NCBI GenBank assembly: GCA_051453625.1
Contig: JBOZIK010000001.1
Span: 186,241,865 to 186,299,226 of the forward strand
Source: Welwitschia mirabilis
Taxonomy: Eukaryota > Gnetophyta > Gnetopsida > Welwitschiales
Direction of reading: 5' to 3'
DNA: 57,362 nucleotides
The notes under the pieces were generated by a model that worked only from the letters and a program-made list of their open reading frames with translations, searched no databases and had not been told where the DNA came from. Shown here one piece after another: positions 22,189 through 33,899 of this stretch. A program made the position numbers and the translations under genes. Position 1 is the first letter of the stretch, and each line of letters opens with the position of its first letter.

Positions 22189-22604
22189 TGTAATGTTCCA
22201 AAATTATTAATTATATAATGATGTGTATTAAGTGCTAATGAAGTATGGTTAATAAGAGATGTGAATGGGTGTGCCCCAAATATGTAAATACATGTCCCTT
22301 AATTATATAATATAAGCCTATGGTATTAAGTGGGGTGAATAAACTAGGTGGATGTAATGAATGGCAATCTTGACTAATCCCCAAGGGTCATAGAAGGAGG
22401 ACTAAGATCTTAGTTCATGTCTTTACCTGTAACCACTAGTCCAAGACTATTTGCTAATGATGTGGAATGTAATCTGCTACTATCCATAATAAAAGCCTAT
22501 TTCTCTCTAAATTGTTCCTTATTATTTTTATAGATCCCAGCTTATTATTTTAAATGTTCCTTTTTATGAAAAGTAATCCAAAAATAGTAAAATGGGGCAT
22601 TACA
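22189..22604 (+). repeat. 3' LTR of the nested chromovirus
   Basis: 416 bp, TGTAAT...ATTACA, pairing with 13405-13821. Its right edge abuts ATTAT, the target duplicate of ATTCT at 13400-13404. A TATA-like 'tatataatataag' lies near 22307. Confidence 0.9.
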
Positions 22605-23460
22605 ATTATTTTATATATAGTTTCATTTGTAGGTTCAGAGTCTTCATTAATAGATATCTTGACATCCTTTTCTAAAGGTATTATAGCTTCATTTGAATTT
22701 TCTAGTTTAAACTTCTAAATTAGATATCTAACATACTTCTTTTATGCTAAAACTAATCCATTCTTTTTATAAATGATTATTACACTTATGTAGAATTGGA
22801 TTAATTTAAGATTAGCAATACTAAATGCCTTACTTAAGATAATTTTTCTTTCTTTTTACATCTTCTTCATAACTTTCGATTCTTAATATATCATCTACAT
22901 GTACTACTATGATCATATTTTTAAAAAAAATGTAACATCTACATATTGCTAATCATATACTCTAAATCCAATAAAGCTAAAATCATTTGTAAGTTTAGTG
23001 TGCCAACTTCTTAATTTTTATTTCAGCCTATATAGGACTTGATCAATTTATATACATTATGTTATTTTTTCTTTTTCTTCAAATCCCTTTGGTTGCATCA
23101 TGTAGATTTATTCTTTTAAATCTCCAAGAAGAAAATTAGTCTTTATGCTTAATTGATAAAGCTTCCATTATTTTTATTCTGCCAAGGCAATCACTATTCT
23201 GATGGTGTCCCATGTTATTGTTAGAGTGAAGACTCCATTGTAATTAGTCCCTTTCTTCTATTTTAGGCCTATAACAACAATTTAATATTTTTAGGGCTTA
23301 AGAATATTGTCCACATTATATTCATTATAGAAAATCCATTTGTTAGATAACATTTTATTCCTTAATGGAAGATCTATCATCTCCCAAATACCATTTGTAA
23401 TAATATTATTATATTCTTCTTGCAATAATTTTATTTAATGATTATGTTGAATGGAATTTT
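22605..23460 (-). pseudogene. copia reverse transcriptase, broken
   Basis: On the minus strand from right to left: KMLSNKWIFYNEYNVDNI (matching KxVGCKWVYKxKxNxDGSI); DTIRIVIALAE, then KTNFLLGDLKE, then YMMQPKGFE (matching TTIRxLLALAA, VKSAFLNGDLxEEVYVxQPxGFE); VYKLDQVLYRLK (VYKLKKALYGLKQAP); and VVHVDDILRIESYEEDV (LLYVDDILIxGxD). The catalytic VDD at 22890-22898 is intact. The block ends at 22605, where the chromovirus inserted; the same reading resumes at 13404. Confidence 0.88.
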
Positions 23461-24079
23461 TAAATGAGGTTGGTTGATCATAAAAGACTAAGTGGTGCTT
23501 ATCATCATCATTATTATGAAATATATGTAAATCATGTCTAGTTCCAGTTTTGTCCTTCTAATTGTCATGAACATCTTAGAGAACATAGTGTAACAAAGTA
23601 CCTCAATGTCATCTTTGGCTAGTATTAGCTTCTTTAGTTAGAAAAAATATTGAATTAGTATTGGAATTATAGTTAAATGTTCTAGCAGCATAAAATTACT
23701 TACTTACTATAGGCTGTAAAGTAGATGCACTAATAAAAGAAACTAAAACTTTATTGATAGTCATATTTCCCTCTCAATCATAAGACATTGAGTATTTAAT
23801 ATGGTCACTAGGCTATAGGAAGGATTAAGCTTTGAAGAACTAAGATGAGAACCATTGTTCAAAGTTTATAAGAAGATAACATCATGAGAAATAATGATCT
23901 TATAATGCTCTAGGATATATACTTTATAACCCCTTTAGTTAGTTTAATATTCCATAAAAATGATAATGTGAGATATTCTCTAAGTTTATCATGATATTCG
24001 CTTAGAATATAAATATAGCACTTGCAATCAAAAACAAAAAAATGATCTAACTTATAGCCATTCCATGTTTTAGTTAGAG

Positions 24080-24960
24080 ATGCTCCCTTTTTGTATATTG
24101 ACTAACATGAATATTGAGATATACTACTATGTTTATTTCTTTATCTTAAGAATAGGTCTTATAATCATAGAAATACATCATGAAGTACATCATATTCATG
24201 ATAGTGTAATTAAATTACTTAGCAATGCCATTTCATTAGGATGTCCTTGGGTAGGTCATCAAATATTAGATCCATTTGGAAGTGAAAAAGTCCTTAAACT
24301 TGATAGATGTGTACTCAACACCATTTTCTATATGAAAAATTATAATATAATAGTTGGCTTACTTTTCCACTCTAGTTTTAAAATTTTTCAAATATTGAAA
24401 GTCTATGATTTGGATTCAAGGAAGTATACCTAATCCCTTGGGAAATAGTTATCAATAAAGAATATAAAATAACAAAATTCATGAAGAGTAAAAGCTAGCA
24501 TAGGTTCACATAGATAACTATGAATAAGTAAATGCTCTTGATTGGCATATCATTTACTTGGGAAAAACCACTATCTAATTGCTTTATCCATAATACATGC
24601 TTGACATTATAGAAATTCCTATGGAATGGATGGAAGAAGCCATTATCCATTATCATGTATTGCATTCATTATTCAAGGAGTATGATGTCCTAGTCAAGCA
24701 TGCCCATAGTAGTAAGGAAGAAATCTTGTCTTGTGAAATAATGCAAGATATTTCTCATATTTTCACTTAAATATGAAGATAAGCAAGCTTTTCATCAATG
24801 TGACCTTTCATAATTAGTTGATGATTTTTATTATAAGTATCTATTAAATGATTAATCATAAAGATGAAGTGATTTTTTCATAATATAGTTAAAAGTAATA
24901 ATAGATGTGATCTTAAAGAATGAACATATAAGACATGTGAATTAGTCTATCTAGATACCA
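24080..24960 (-). pseudogene. copia integrase core, inactive
   Basis: About 24380-24460 reads FIDNYFPRD*VYFLESKS, matching FIDDYSRxTWVYFLKSKSE. About 24250-24320 reads ENGVEYTSIKFKDFF, matching TDNGGEYTSxxFxxFC; the catalytic Asp is Glu. The next block, QGHPNEMALL-like, corresponds to TPQQNGVAERKNRT, and TIMNMMYFMMYFYD to TIMEMARxML. About 24600-24760 matches the pre-integrase QxCxxCxxGKxxRxPF region (CQACIMDKAIR). The 117-codon plus-strand ORF here (24080-24433) is a shadow of this domain. Confidence 0.85.
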
Positions 24961-24989
24961 ATGTCAAGTTAAAGTTAATCAAAACTAGG

Positions 24990-26180
24990 AGTCCATAAAA
25001 GCTGGTATTTTATCTACCACATAAACATGGCTTGTTGATTCACTAAAGGCATCAAAGTAACTGCATTGATAAGTCATTTGATGAATTGCACTGATATTAA
25101 AAATCCATGTCTAATCATAAGGTATGTACTCACTTATACCAATAAAGTTAAAGTTTTTAATGAATACATTAGATTGAAAATTTTTATCATCATCAATAAA
25201 ATTAAATTATTTAATAACTACATTTATCTTAGATGCATACTTTATCTTGTTCCAAGAAATCCTATAGAAGTTAGAAGTATGACTATGTCTTCTACATTAT
25301 GAGCACTGATACTTGTCCTTCTTAGGAATAGAAATATTCCAAATTTATTTTTATCTTACTAAGTCTTCTTGTTTTAGTATTTTTGTGATGCCTTACTCAT
25401 ATCATGATGTGATTCCTTTTTCACATATAAGTTGTTGATACACTATTTATTTTAATGAGGAGGATCCAAGAATGAAAAACTTTGCATGTGGTATCAGAGA
25501 AAGAAGATCACATAAAGTTAAAATGATCTTCAATATAAATGAAATCCTTACTAAGCATATCAAAAGTTATATTTTTTAATTTCTTATTATCATGTAATCA
25601 TATAATATAACTATGCAAAGAGGATTGTTTTAAATAATAGAAAATTAAGTTAACATAATAAATGAAAACTTGTTTTTTTGAATCAATCTCTGCTATCTTT
25701 ACCTTTATTTCTTACATCTACATAATAAATTATCTCATCTTGTATTCCTCATAATGTAAAATATTCATGTAAGTTATGGGATTAAGAGATTCAAATTATT
25801 TTTAAAGTAGAATATGTTCCTAAAGGTACATAAGTTGGTATATCTTATTTTAGTCTTATTAACCAACTTCTTATGTTAATAAGTAATATATTTCCACATA
25901 ATATTTGTTAAATTTTTTTAATATCTTTCCAAGCAACCTATTTAGCTAAATTTTGAAGAGGTATATAATCATGTATCAAGAATTCCTTTTTCATAATCAT
26001 AAATTTACATGATTAACCTAAATCCCTCATGCCAAACATCCCATGACTAATCATCTTAAAAAGTGACTCTAATGTTGTTAATGATTCTAGTGGTGGGTAT
26101 GGGTGTGAATAAGTCTAATAACCACTGAAACTTATCCTTTGAAGATGGTGATAAATATGACATGATAAAAAGAGCATTAA
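24990..26180 (-). pseudogene. copia gag and protease, broken
   Basis: At 25264-25305 the minus strand reads CS*CRRHSHTSNFY, a CX2CX4HX4C knuckle with the last Cys now Tyr and one stop. About 25035-25100 reads WIFNISAIHQMTYQC, matching the protease site WILDSGATxHMTxx; the catalytic Asp is Asn (AAT, 25096-25098). It continues ESTSHVYVVDKIPAFM (matching xxxxVxVADNxxxxV). Gag N-terminal traces (SPSSKDKFQWLL, DVWHEGFRLIM) lie at 26000-26180. The coding start is probably near 26180. Confidence 0.75.
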
Positions 26181-27333
26181 AACCAAAAGAGAGTTAACAA
26201 GCTATGAGGTAAAGTTAAGAATCAAAGGGATCTTCCTCATATCCACAACTAAATGTGCTCTATCTGATACATAAAAAAATCTTGTCAAAACCAAAATAGG
26301 ATAAAGAAAAAATCAAGTATACTCACAAGAAAAGGGATATTTCTCTTACCACAATGTTAAGTGACCTATCCAAGTCATAATACAACTAAAGAAAAGAGAT
26401 AAAATATCATGATAGAGAGGTATAATCACTAATAGAAGTGGTAATTTGCAAAAAAGGTTGTGGTCTACAATAATAGTATATAATAATGACCAACACAAGT
26501 AGAAATATTTTGGAAACAATAATGTAAATGCGATAGTTACTCTTACAACAATGACATGATTTTGTAGATCTAGAGGACAACAACAAATATTAGCACTTTA
26601 ATGAACAACCACTATAGATGGAATAATAAGATGTTGAATTGGAAATCAAGATTTTTGGCTAGCATAAAGCAAACTAATTTAATAGGATGCACATGATAAT
26701 AAGCAATGATGGAGTAGCAGTGACTACAAATAAAGTGTAGCATTACATAATGCAACACTTGTAGTAGAAAGAAACATTGTAATGGTAGACAAGAACTACA
26801 AACATTAGTAGCAAGAAATTAGGATGAATTATGAAGCATGATGAAGTATGGTTTGAGGTGGCAATAGGAGGCAAGAGTGGTTAGTAGCACTAGTAAAACA
26901 TGTAAGTTGCACGTAATAATAAATGTAGGAAAGACACATAGAGAAGCAAAAAGTGGGTGTTCAAGTGGGAGTATTAAAAAAAACACAAAAAAAAGGAAAA
27001 TAAAAATGCCTTCTTTAAAGTTTTTTATTTTCTTAAAAATTACTTTAAATAAAAATTTAAAAAAAAGTAAACTCTCCCCTATAATGATGCTATAAAGACT
27101 TTTAAAAGTTCTCCCTTTAAAAAAATTATATTTTTTAAAGAATACTTTAAAAAATAGAAAGTAAAAAATGGTAAAAAAATTATAAGAGACAAAGAAAGGA
27201 TAAAAAAAGAAGCCTGACAAGCCCTCCAAGAGGGGGAAAAACTTCACATCTTTAATCTTAAAGCAAATATGCCACAAGAAGCCACAAGCTCAATGGTGGC
27301 CAAAGAGAGATGTACAAGATATCCTCCACAGAT
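26181..27333 (-). other. copia leader or unexplained insert between 5' LTR and gag
   Basis: A copia leader is usually 100-300 bases, so 1.15 kb is unusual. A primer-binding-like GTATCAGATAGAGC lies near 26252-26266 on the minus strand, which could mean the true LTR extends from there to 27524 and the left LTR copy is internally shortened. The stretch is low-complexity; the 152-codon minus-strand ORF at 26819-27277 is Phe/Lys-rich and not recognised as a protein family. Confidence 0.35.
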
Positions 27334-27524
27334 CTAGTAGAAATTATTAAAAAATAGAGCAACAAGAATAATGAGTACTAAAATAAAATCTTTATTTTTC
27401 ATTGTTTCACCATATTTCACTATATTATAATGAATACCTTGATTTTAAAGGAGACAAGCATATCATAAGGGTTTCACTAAGGGTTTTCACATCCCCCTAG
27501 GTGTATGACCATGATATGCATACA
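27334..27524 (-). repeat. 5' LTR of the nested copia element
   Basis: Pairs with 12202-12400. On the minus strand it begins TGTATGCATATCATGG, against TGATATGCACATCATGG in the partner. The right edge is firm because likeness stops here and Athila integrase coding begins. The left edge is uncertain (see the leader entry). Confidence 0.65.
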
Positions 27525-27529
27525 AACCT

Positions 27530-28735
27530 TAACATAAATAATTTCATGATTTTATTTATACATTTGGTATGAACATTATGATAATTAGCTTTTTTAAACC
27601 AAACATTTCCTCTTAATCTTAATAAGTAGAAAAGATATAGATTCTTTTATGAAAAAAGTACTATATTTGAAAACCTTTTTTTATGTATAAGTATTCTTTT
27701 GATCAAATCCTTAGATGATGTGCTTCCTATAAGGAGGTAATGAACGTGTTGGAATTTCATAGAGGAGTTTATGGAGTTTTATATTTCTTTAAGAAAACTA
27801 CTACATAATTTTTACAAAGTTTTTTATATTAGTCTACTGTATTTAAAGATGCCTACTTATTTTCAAAAAATTAAAAGATATCAAAGTTAGGTAGCATATG
27901 TAAGAAAGAAATAATACTTCTTAGCTCAGTAATTAAAATCAAATCTTTAACATTTAGGCTATATATCTTTAGAATATTATCTACCTTTCTTTAGGTATTA
28001 ATACATGTGTTACCTATGATAATAATTTGGTAGAAGATTACTTTTATAGGTATGATGATGCTACAGGAATTATGAATTTTCTTCTACGAGAATATCTTAT
28101 ATTGATTTAGCATCTTTAAACTCCTTATTAGTGATGATGATACCCACATTTGTGATCATGTCATATGAAATATTATAAAGAGTTATGGCATTACAATACA
28201 GTACACACTCCTTAAGAACTATAAATTAATGACTTAACTATAATAGCTTAGAGAAAAATTAAAACCACTATCAAAACAAATTGTTAAATATCACTAAATA
28301 GATTAGCCTTTAAAACTTACCTATGTATGCATTTTTCACATATAGGCATGATTACCTATTTAATTAGAATGTGAGACAAGATGGACAATACAAACACTCA
28401 GTGTTGACTTAGAATAATGGTATAGCCATTGGAAAAATTATCCTCAATAAATTGAAAAACTTTAAAATGAGGCATATAAAAAAAAATAAGAATGAAAGCC
28501 TTTTATTATAAACACATCCTAATGAAACTTACTGAGTCTAACAACTTGGTCTTACTTAATAATATTTGACTTCATGAATTTGTTAGAAACTTATTTTTAG
28601 ATAGATTAATTCTTAGTATGTCTTGAAAGTTTTTCTTCATGATGTATTCAAAATATTATGCCTTAAAGATAATAATTTCATAAACTTTAATGGTCCAAGA
28701 TGTAAATATTTTTATTAACCTATTCTTATAATCCT
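27530..28735 (+). pseudogene. Athila integrase, right half of the split element, broken
   Basis: About 27690-27850 reads FDQILR*CASYKEVMNVLEF, then HRGVYGVLYFFKKTTT, then STVFKDAYLF, matching DQIIRRCVPEEExxxVLxFCHxGxYGGHFxxKKTxTKxLQxGFYWPTVFKDAYxF of Athila integrase. About 28440-28480 reads IEKL*NEAYKK (matching ELDEIRNEAYEN), and 28630-28710 reads LHDVFKILCLKDNNFINFNG (matching xxVxxHGAVEIxxPKDNxxFxVNG). These domains directly follow the RNase H that ended at 12201, confirming that both halves are one element. Confidence 0.85.
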
Positions 28736-29103
28736 TAATTTAGATACTATGCTAATAAAACAAAGTATTTTTACTTTACATAATAATTAAATATGAAACA
28801 TAAAATATATTTAGATTAAGATACATATTTAAAATACTTTTAAAATGAAAATTAAATTTAGGTAATGTAAAATATTAGAATTTATCTTAGCGACTCTTTA
28901 GATTTATGATATGCATATGATTCATTTATTTTAATATTATAAGTTGTATTTATTTTTTTGACTATTTGATATGATTAAATTTGAAGAGTTTACGATACAT
29001 CAATTTATATTTTAAAAAATGCTTAAATTCTATGTTATTTAATAATTATTTAGTATATCAAGTATTCATTTGGAATTGGAAGGATGAATATTAGATCCTA
29101 AAT
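28736..29103. other. AT-rich stretch after the Athila integrase, no gene seen
   Basis: Expected position of the Athila 3' untranslated region. No domain or LTR edge was recognised. Confidence 0.3.
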
Positions 29104-30992
29104 AATAATTTAATATTAACCTTTAAAAACATCCAAAAAAGATACTAAGTATAAGAACCCTATTTACAGGCTATAGAGACAGTGAAACAAAAAAAAATCA
29201 AAACTATTGTGACTAAGAAATAAATCATTATAGTCAAAGATGAAATTTATTAATGTAATAATAGAGATTTAAGAATAATTTATTACAATAATATTAAGTA
29301 ATGTAATTCACCTTCATGGTGTCTTCTTCACCACCAGTTGTAAGCTATGTAGGCATTAGCCAAAAGATCTAAATAAAAAGGGTATGCTATAATATAATTA
29401 GATTTAATAAGGTACTTGTAAAATTGATAAATATCCATATAACTAATGATCTAAGAATTAAATTTAATAATTAATGTCTAACTAAAATTTTACTACTTAA
29501 ATATGAATGTAAAAAGAAAAGTCCACAAAAATGAAGCATTAAATATTTATTTTAAAAAAGTTGTGTTATAAATTAGTTGAAAAATATGCCTGAATTTGTA
29601 TTCTTAAATTTTTTTAAAGGATGTAACATTTGAAAAACTTATAGAAAATGAATGACATCTCAAAATATTTATTAGATCTTTAAGAAGAATACACTTCTTG
29701 CTTAAATGAAATGTGTAAAAGTGTGTAAGAAGCCATATTCAAGAATTTTAAGCCATAAGAAATTAATAAAGTAATTTTAAGAACTATATTCATGATTTTA
29801 GAAAGGACTAATAGCAAGTAGACATCCCATACATAGAAGCATTCCACTAATAGATAAACCTTAATGAAAGAGATCATACAAAAAGTGCTAGTACTTTAGT
29901 AAGGTAAGTAATTTCCAAATGCTTTAAGCCCTTGATATCCATTTATTCTATAACTCTAATGTAAATCATGATTTTTCATAATAATTCTTCATGCACATGT
30001 TTTCCACAAGCATATGATAATAATTTTTTTCCTTTTTCACTTTATAAGGATAAAAATAACTAGCATCATTCTATAGTTTTAAGTTAGAAATAAAACATAA
30101 TTATCTTGAACATACATTGCATTCAAAATTTAATAAACAAAGCCTTTAAACTTTTTTTATATTACTTGAGTTATCATATAACTATTGAAAGGTTTCTCAT
30201 TAAATTTACTAACTAGTTAAGAAAAGATTAAAAGTAGAAATTATACCTTTATTAAACCAGTAAGTTCTCAAGCAAAGTATTAAAGAAGCAATTGAATTAC
30301 TATTTAATGGTAATTATTCTAAAACTACATCCTAAAATATAAAAGAAGGGATAGAAAAATTATTATAAATAATATTATTATAAATTATTTTTTATGTAAC
30401 CCAAACTAATTTTATAACAGTACATATTTAAATCCTAACATCCATTAGAGACATAAACTAGTTAATAGATGAATACCTTTCTATCTTTCCATCTTTTTAT
30501 TTTTAATTAGATAAGTAGTTTTTAATGATTTAAAACCAATTATATGATCATCTTGTAAAGTCAAAACAATTAGCTAATCAATTATCACAAGAGGAGATAA
30601 CTTATGAAAAGTATTTAAAAACACTAAAACCATTTTTTTTTTGGATAAGAAAGAAATCCTTCATGTAATTGTATGGTATCCTTTTTTATCCTTATTACTT
30701 TATCACATTAAATCATAAAGTAACTTTTTAATTTGCTTGTAATTCAAAGCAATTAGAACCCAATAATAAGAATAATAAATATGAATAACTAAAACAAATC
30801 CTTTTACATATTACATATTTCTTAATTATTATGTTTCTTATAGATTTCTATTTATTTATTTTGAAATCCATTATATTCATATTAAATTCCTATAAAATAA
30901 AGAGAAATTTCCATGGATTTTAATCACTTCATTATCTTGAATAATTTTTCATGATTTATATAGAAATCATATGTTGTTTTTTTAAAACATAA
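29104..30992. repeat. Tandem unit A of a 1.9-kb AT-rich repeat
   Basis: Begins 'aataatttaatattaacc', then 'agtataagaaccctatttacaggctatagag'. It is followed in order by blocks that recur in units B and C: 'tagatctttaagaag', 'aagccatattcaagaattttaagcc', 'gaaagga/gctagtag' and, at the end, 'ttgaataatttttcatgattta'. No coding motif was recognised; the minus-strand 65-codon ORF at 29680-29877 is not supported. Confidence 0.75.
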
Positions 30993-31920
30993 TAATTTAA
31001 TATTAATCTTCAAAACCATCCAAAACACATATGAAGTATAAGAACCTTATCTGAAGGCTATAGAAATAGTATAACTTAAAAAAAAATAAAATAAAAATTC
31101 TTGTAATCAGGAAATACATCATTATAGTTAAATATAATCTTTTTTAAAAGTATTGAAAAAAACTTCAAAAACATGTTTTTGAATGATTCTTGAGTGGTAT
31201 AAATCACTGTTATAATGCTTTCTTTATCCATTACTATAAATTATGCAAAGGCTAGGAAAGAGGTCTAAGAAAAAAGGCAATGCTATGAAATGATTAGATT
31301 CTAAGACGACACTGGTAAAACTTATAAAGACACATATGACCAATTATCTAATAGTTGGAGGAGATAACTAACATTCAACTAAATTTTTTCTACTGATTAT
31401 GGATTTTAAAGTAATAGTTTGTAAAATAGAAGTCTTAAATATTAAGTCTAGAAAAGTAGAGTTATAAATCATTTCAAAAATATGATTACATTAGTAGTTT
31501 ATATTAGGAAAAGGATGTAGGGTCTAATATGCTTTCACAGAAATAAATAATTCATAGAAGATTTTTTAGATCTTTAAGAAGGATATGCTTTTAACTAAAT
31601 GAAATTATAAAAAGGGTATAAAAAGCCACATACAGGCATTTTCAGCCATAAATTAATTAATAAAATAATCTTAAAAACTATATTCTTTATTATAGAAAGG
31701 GCTAGTAGTAGAAAAGATACTTTTCCACGCTAAGTGTTTTCTTATTATTATTATATTTTTAGCTTTCCATTTATTTAATTTGAAATCTAATATATTAATA
31801 ATATAGTATTATAGTATTAAAAGTTCCTTGAATAAAAATAAAAATTCTAAGGATTTTGATCACCTCATCATCTTCATTAGTTTTCTTAAAGACAGGCCAT
31901 GTGTAATTTTTTGCTAGAAA
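30993..31920. repeat. Tandem unit B, internally deleted to 0.93 kb
   Basis: Starts and ends like units A and C, but jumps from the 'gggctagtagtagaaaagatac' block (about 31710) directly to the 'tttttagctttccatttattt' block (about 31770), omitting about 0.95 kb. Short shared text ('ctttt') at the joint suggests deletion at microhomology. Confidence 0.72.
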
Positions 31921-33815
31921 TAAAAATTTGATATTAATCTTAAAAAAAGTAAAAAATAAATAATAAGTGTAAGAAGCCTATTTTAAGGTTATAGAGATAT
32001 GCAAGTTATAATAAATAAATAGATTCTTATAACTTAAAAAAAATATCATCAAAGCCAAAGATAAACTTTCCAGAAGTAATAAAAGAGCTTTACAAATTCT
32101 TCATCACATGATTATGCGTTCATATAAATAATTCTCATTATGTTTCCTTTATCCATTGGCTATAATATATGTAGGAATAATAAGGATGTTTGAATAGAAA
32201 GGGTAGCTGTGGAACATTTATATTATAAGGAGGTATTTGTGAAAATGTCAAATGTCCACATGATCAATGACTTAATAGTTGAAGGACATAATTAACACTC
32301 ATCTAAATACTATTTGAGTATGGATATAAAAAGAAATACTTTGTAAAATAGAATCCTGAAATCTTATTTCTAAAAAATTATAGTTATAATAAAAAATATG
32401 ATTAGATTAGTGTTTCTAGATTTTTAAAAAAATGTGGGATCTAGAACACTTCTAAATAAATAAGTTTTACCTTAGAAGATTCATTATATCTTTAAGAAGA
32501 CTATAATTCCAACTTAATGAAATTATTAAAAGGTGTTAAGACCACATCTAAGTATTTTAAGCCATAAAAAAATCCATAAAAATCTTGAAAACTATATTCG
32601 TTATTATAAAAATGGCTAGTAGTAGTTAAAATTCCATATAAAGAAGCTTTCTTCTAATAGGTAAACCTTAATAAAGAAGATATTATAGAAAGTGCTATGA
32701 TTGTAGTAAGGCTATTTAACTTCAAATGTTTTGAGCTCTTAATATCCATTAAAAATCTAAGTCTAAAGTCTTCATAATTATCATAATAATTCTTAATAAA
32801 TATATGTTTCAAAAGCATATGATAATATTTTTTTTCCACTTTATAAGGATAAAATTGACTACATAATTCTATCATATTAAGCTTTAAGATAAAACACATT
32901 TAGGTTAAACATGAAGTACATTCAAAATCTAAGAAATAAATTCTATACAATTGTTTTTAATAGTGGTTAAGCCATCATAGGACTACTCAAGGATTTTCCA
33001 TTAAATTCATTAATTACTCAAGAAAAGATACAAAATAGAGATCATACCTATGTTCAATTAATGAGTTTTACATAAGTTATAAGAGAAGAAATTAGAATGT
33101 TATTTGATGATCACTAACCTAGAATTGTATTCTATAACATAAAAGAAGGAATTAAAAAATTGTTTTAAATAATCTTTTTATAAATCATTTTCTAGATAAT
33201 CCAAACTCTTTTTAAAATAATAAACCTTTGAGTATTTATTTTTCTTAAAGACATAAAACACTTAATATAAATGAATATCTTTCCATCTTCTATATTTATT
33301 TTTGGATAACTAGTTTTAATTATTTAAAAACTAAGTTATACCATCATCCATGAAGTAAAACTTATTAGGTAACCAGTTACTAAAAAGAAAGATCACTTAC
33401 AAAAAGTAGTTAAAAGGACTCAAGCCTTTTTTTCCCCTTTTTTCTTAAACAAGTAAGACATCTTCCCTGTAACTTTATAAAAACCTTTTCTCTTATCATC
33501 ACTTGATAATGTAACATCATAGTGTAACTTACCTTTTTTTTTCTAACTTAAAGTAGTAAGATATTAATAAGATCAATAATAAATATGAATAAGGAAAAAA
33601 AACTCCTTTTACATACTAAGTATTTCCTTGTCATTATAATGTTTTTAGCTTTCCACTTATTTATTTTGGAATCCAATATATTAGTACTAAATTACTATCG
33701 TTTCTTAAAAATCCCTTATAAAGGAAAGGGAATTCCAATTATTTTGATCACTTCATCATCTTGAACAATTTTCCATGGTTTAGATACAAGCCCTATGCAA
33801 TTTTTAAAAATAATA
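31921..33815. repeat. Tandem unit C of the 1.9-kb repeat
   Basis: Full-length like unit A (about 1.89 kb): 'aatttgatattaatctt', 'agtgtaagaagcctattttaaggttatagag', then all middle blocks including 'aataggtaaaccttaat' and 'ccatttttaaa..', ending 'cttgaacaattttccatggttta' near 33790. The next bases (33816-33850) look like the start of a truncated fourth unit. The 81-codon minus-strand ORF at 32654-32899 is a chance frame. Confidence 0.75.
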
Positions 33816-33899
33816 AATAACAAATACAATTTTGATTAATCATAAGACTAGAGAGAGAATAATAAATATTAATTATAAAGATAAATTGCTTAATTATAG

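Larger units (their letters stand above)
13405..22604 (+). mobile_element. Chromovirus-type Ty3/gypsy element, complete ends, nested in copia
   Basis: Two 416-417-bp LTRs bound a 9.2-kb element. Both start TGTAATGTTCC and end ATTACA, giving a 6-bp inverted repeat TGTAAT/ATTACA. Flanking 5-mers are ATTCT (13400-13404) and ATTAT (22605-22609), a 4/5 target duplication. Inside are a tRNA-Met-type primer-binding site, an antisense cassette with minisatellite, then gag, protease, RT, RNase H, integrase and a chromodomain-like tail in Ty3/gypsy order, and a purine tract. Every coding domain has stops. The LTRs agree at roughly 84-85% by eye, so the insertion is old. Confidence 0.9.
12202..27524 (-). 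mobile_element. Tork-like Ty1/copia element inserted in Athila, split by a chromovirus
   Basis: The element reads leftward: 5' LTR (27334-27524), leader, gag, protease, integrase, RT (22605-23460), then after the nested chromovirus (13405-22604) RNase H (12770-13404) and 3' LTR (12202-12400). Without the insert it is about 6.1 kb, normal for copia. The Athila flanks share an imperfect ACCT-centred duplication (tacct at 12197-12201, aacct at 27525-27529). Athila coding resumes in order on the far side, so this is an insertion rather than juxtaposition. Confidence 0.8.

Noticed and set aside
24080-24433. 117-codon plus-strand ORF, one of the longest in the window
   Set aside because: It is the antisense shadow of the minus-strand copia integrase (FIDNY and ENGVEYTS motifs), and its translation matches no family.
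26819-27277. 152-codon minus-strand ORF, the longest in the window
   Set aside because: Mostly Phe, Lys and Leu from A/T homopolymer-like runs; no domain, no start context, and it lies in the copia leader. Treated as composition-driven.
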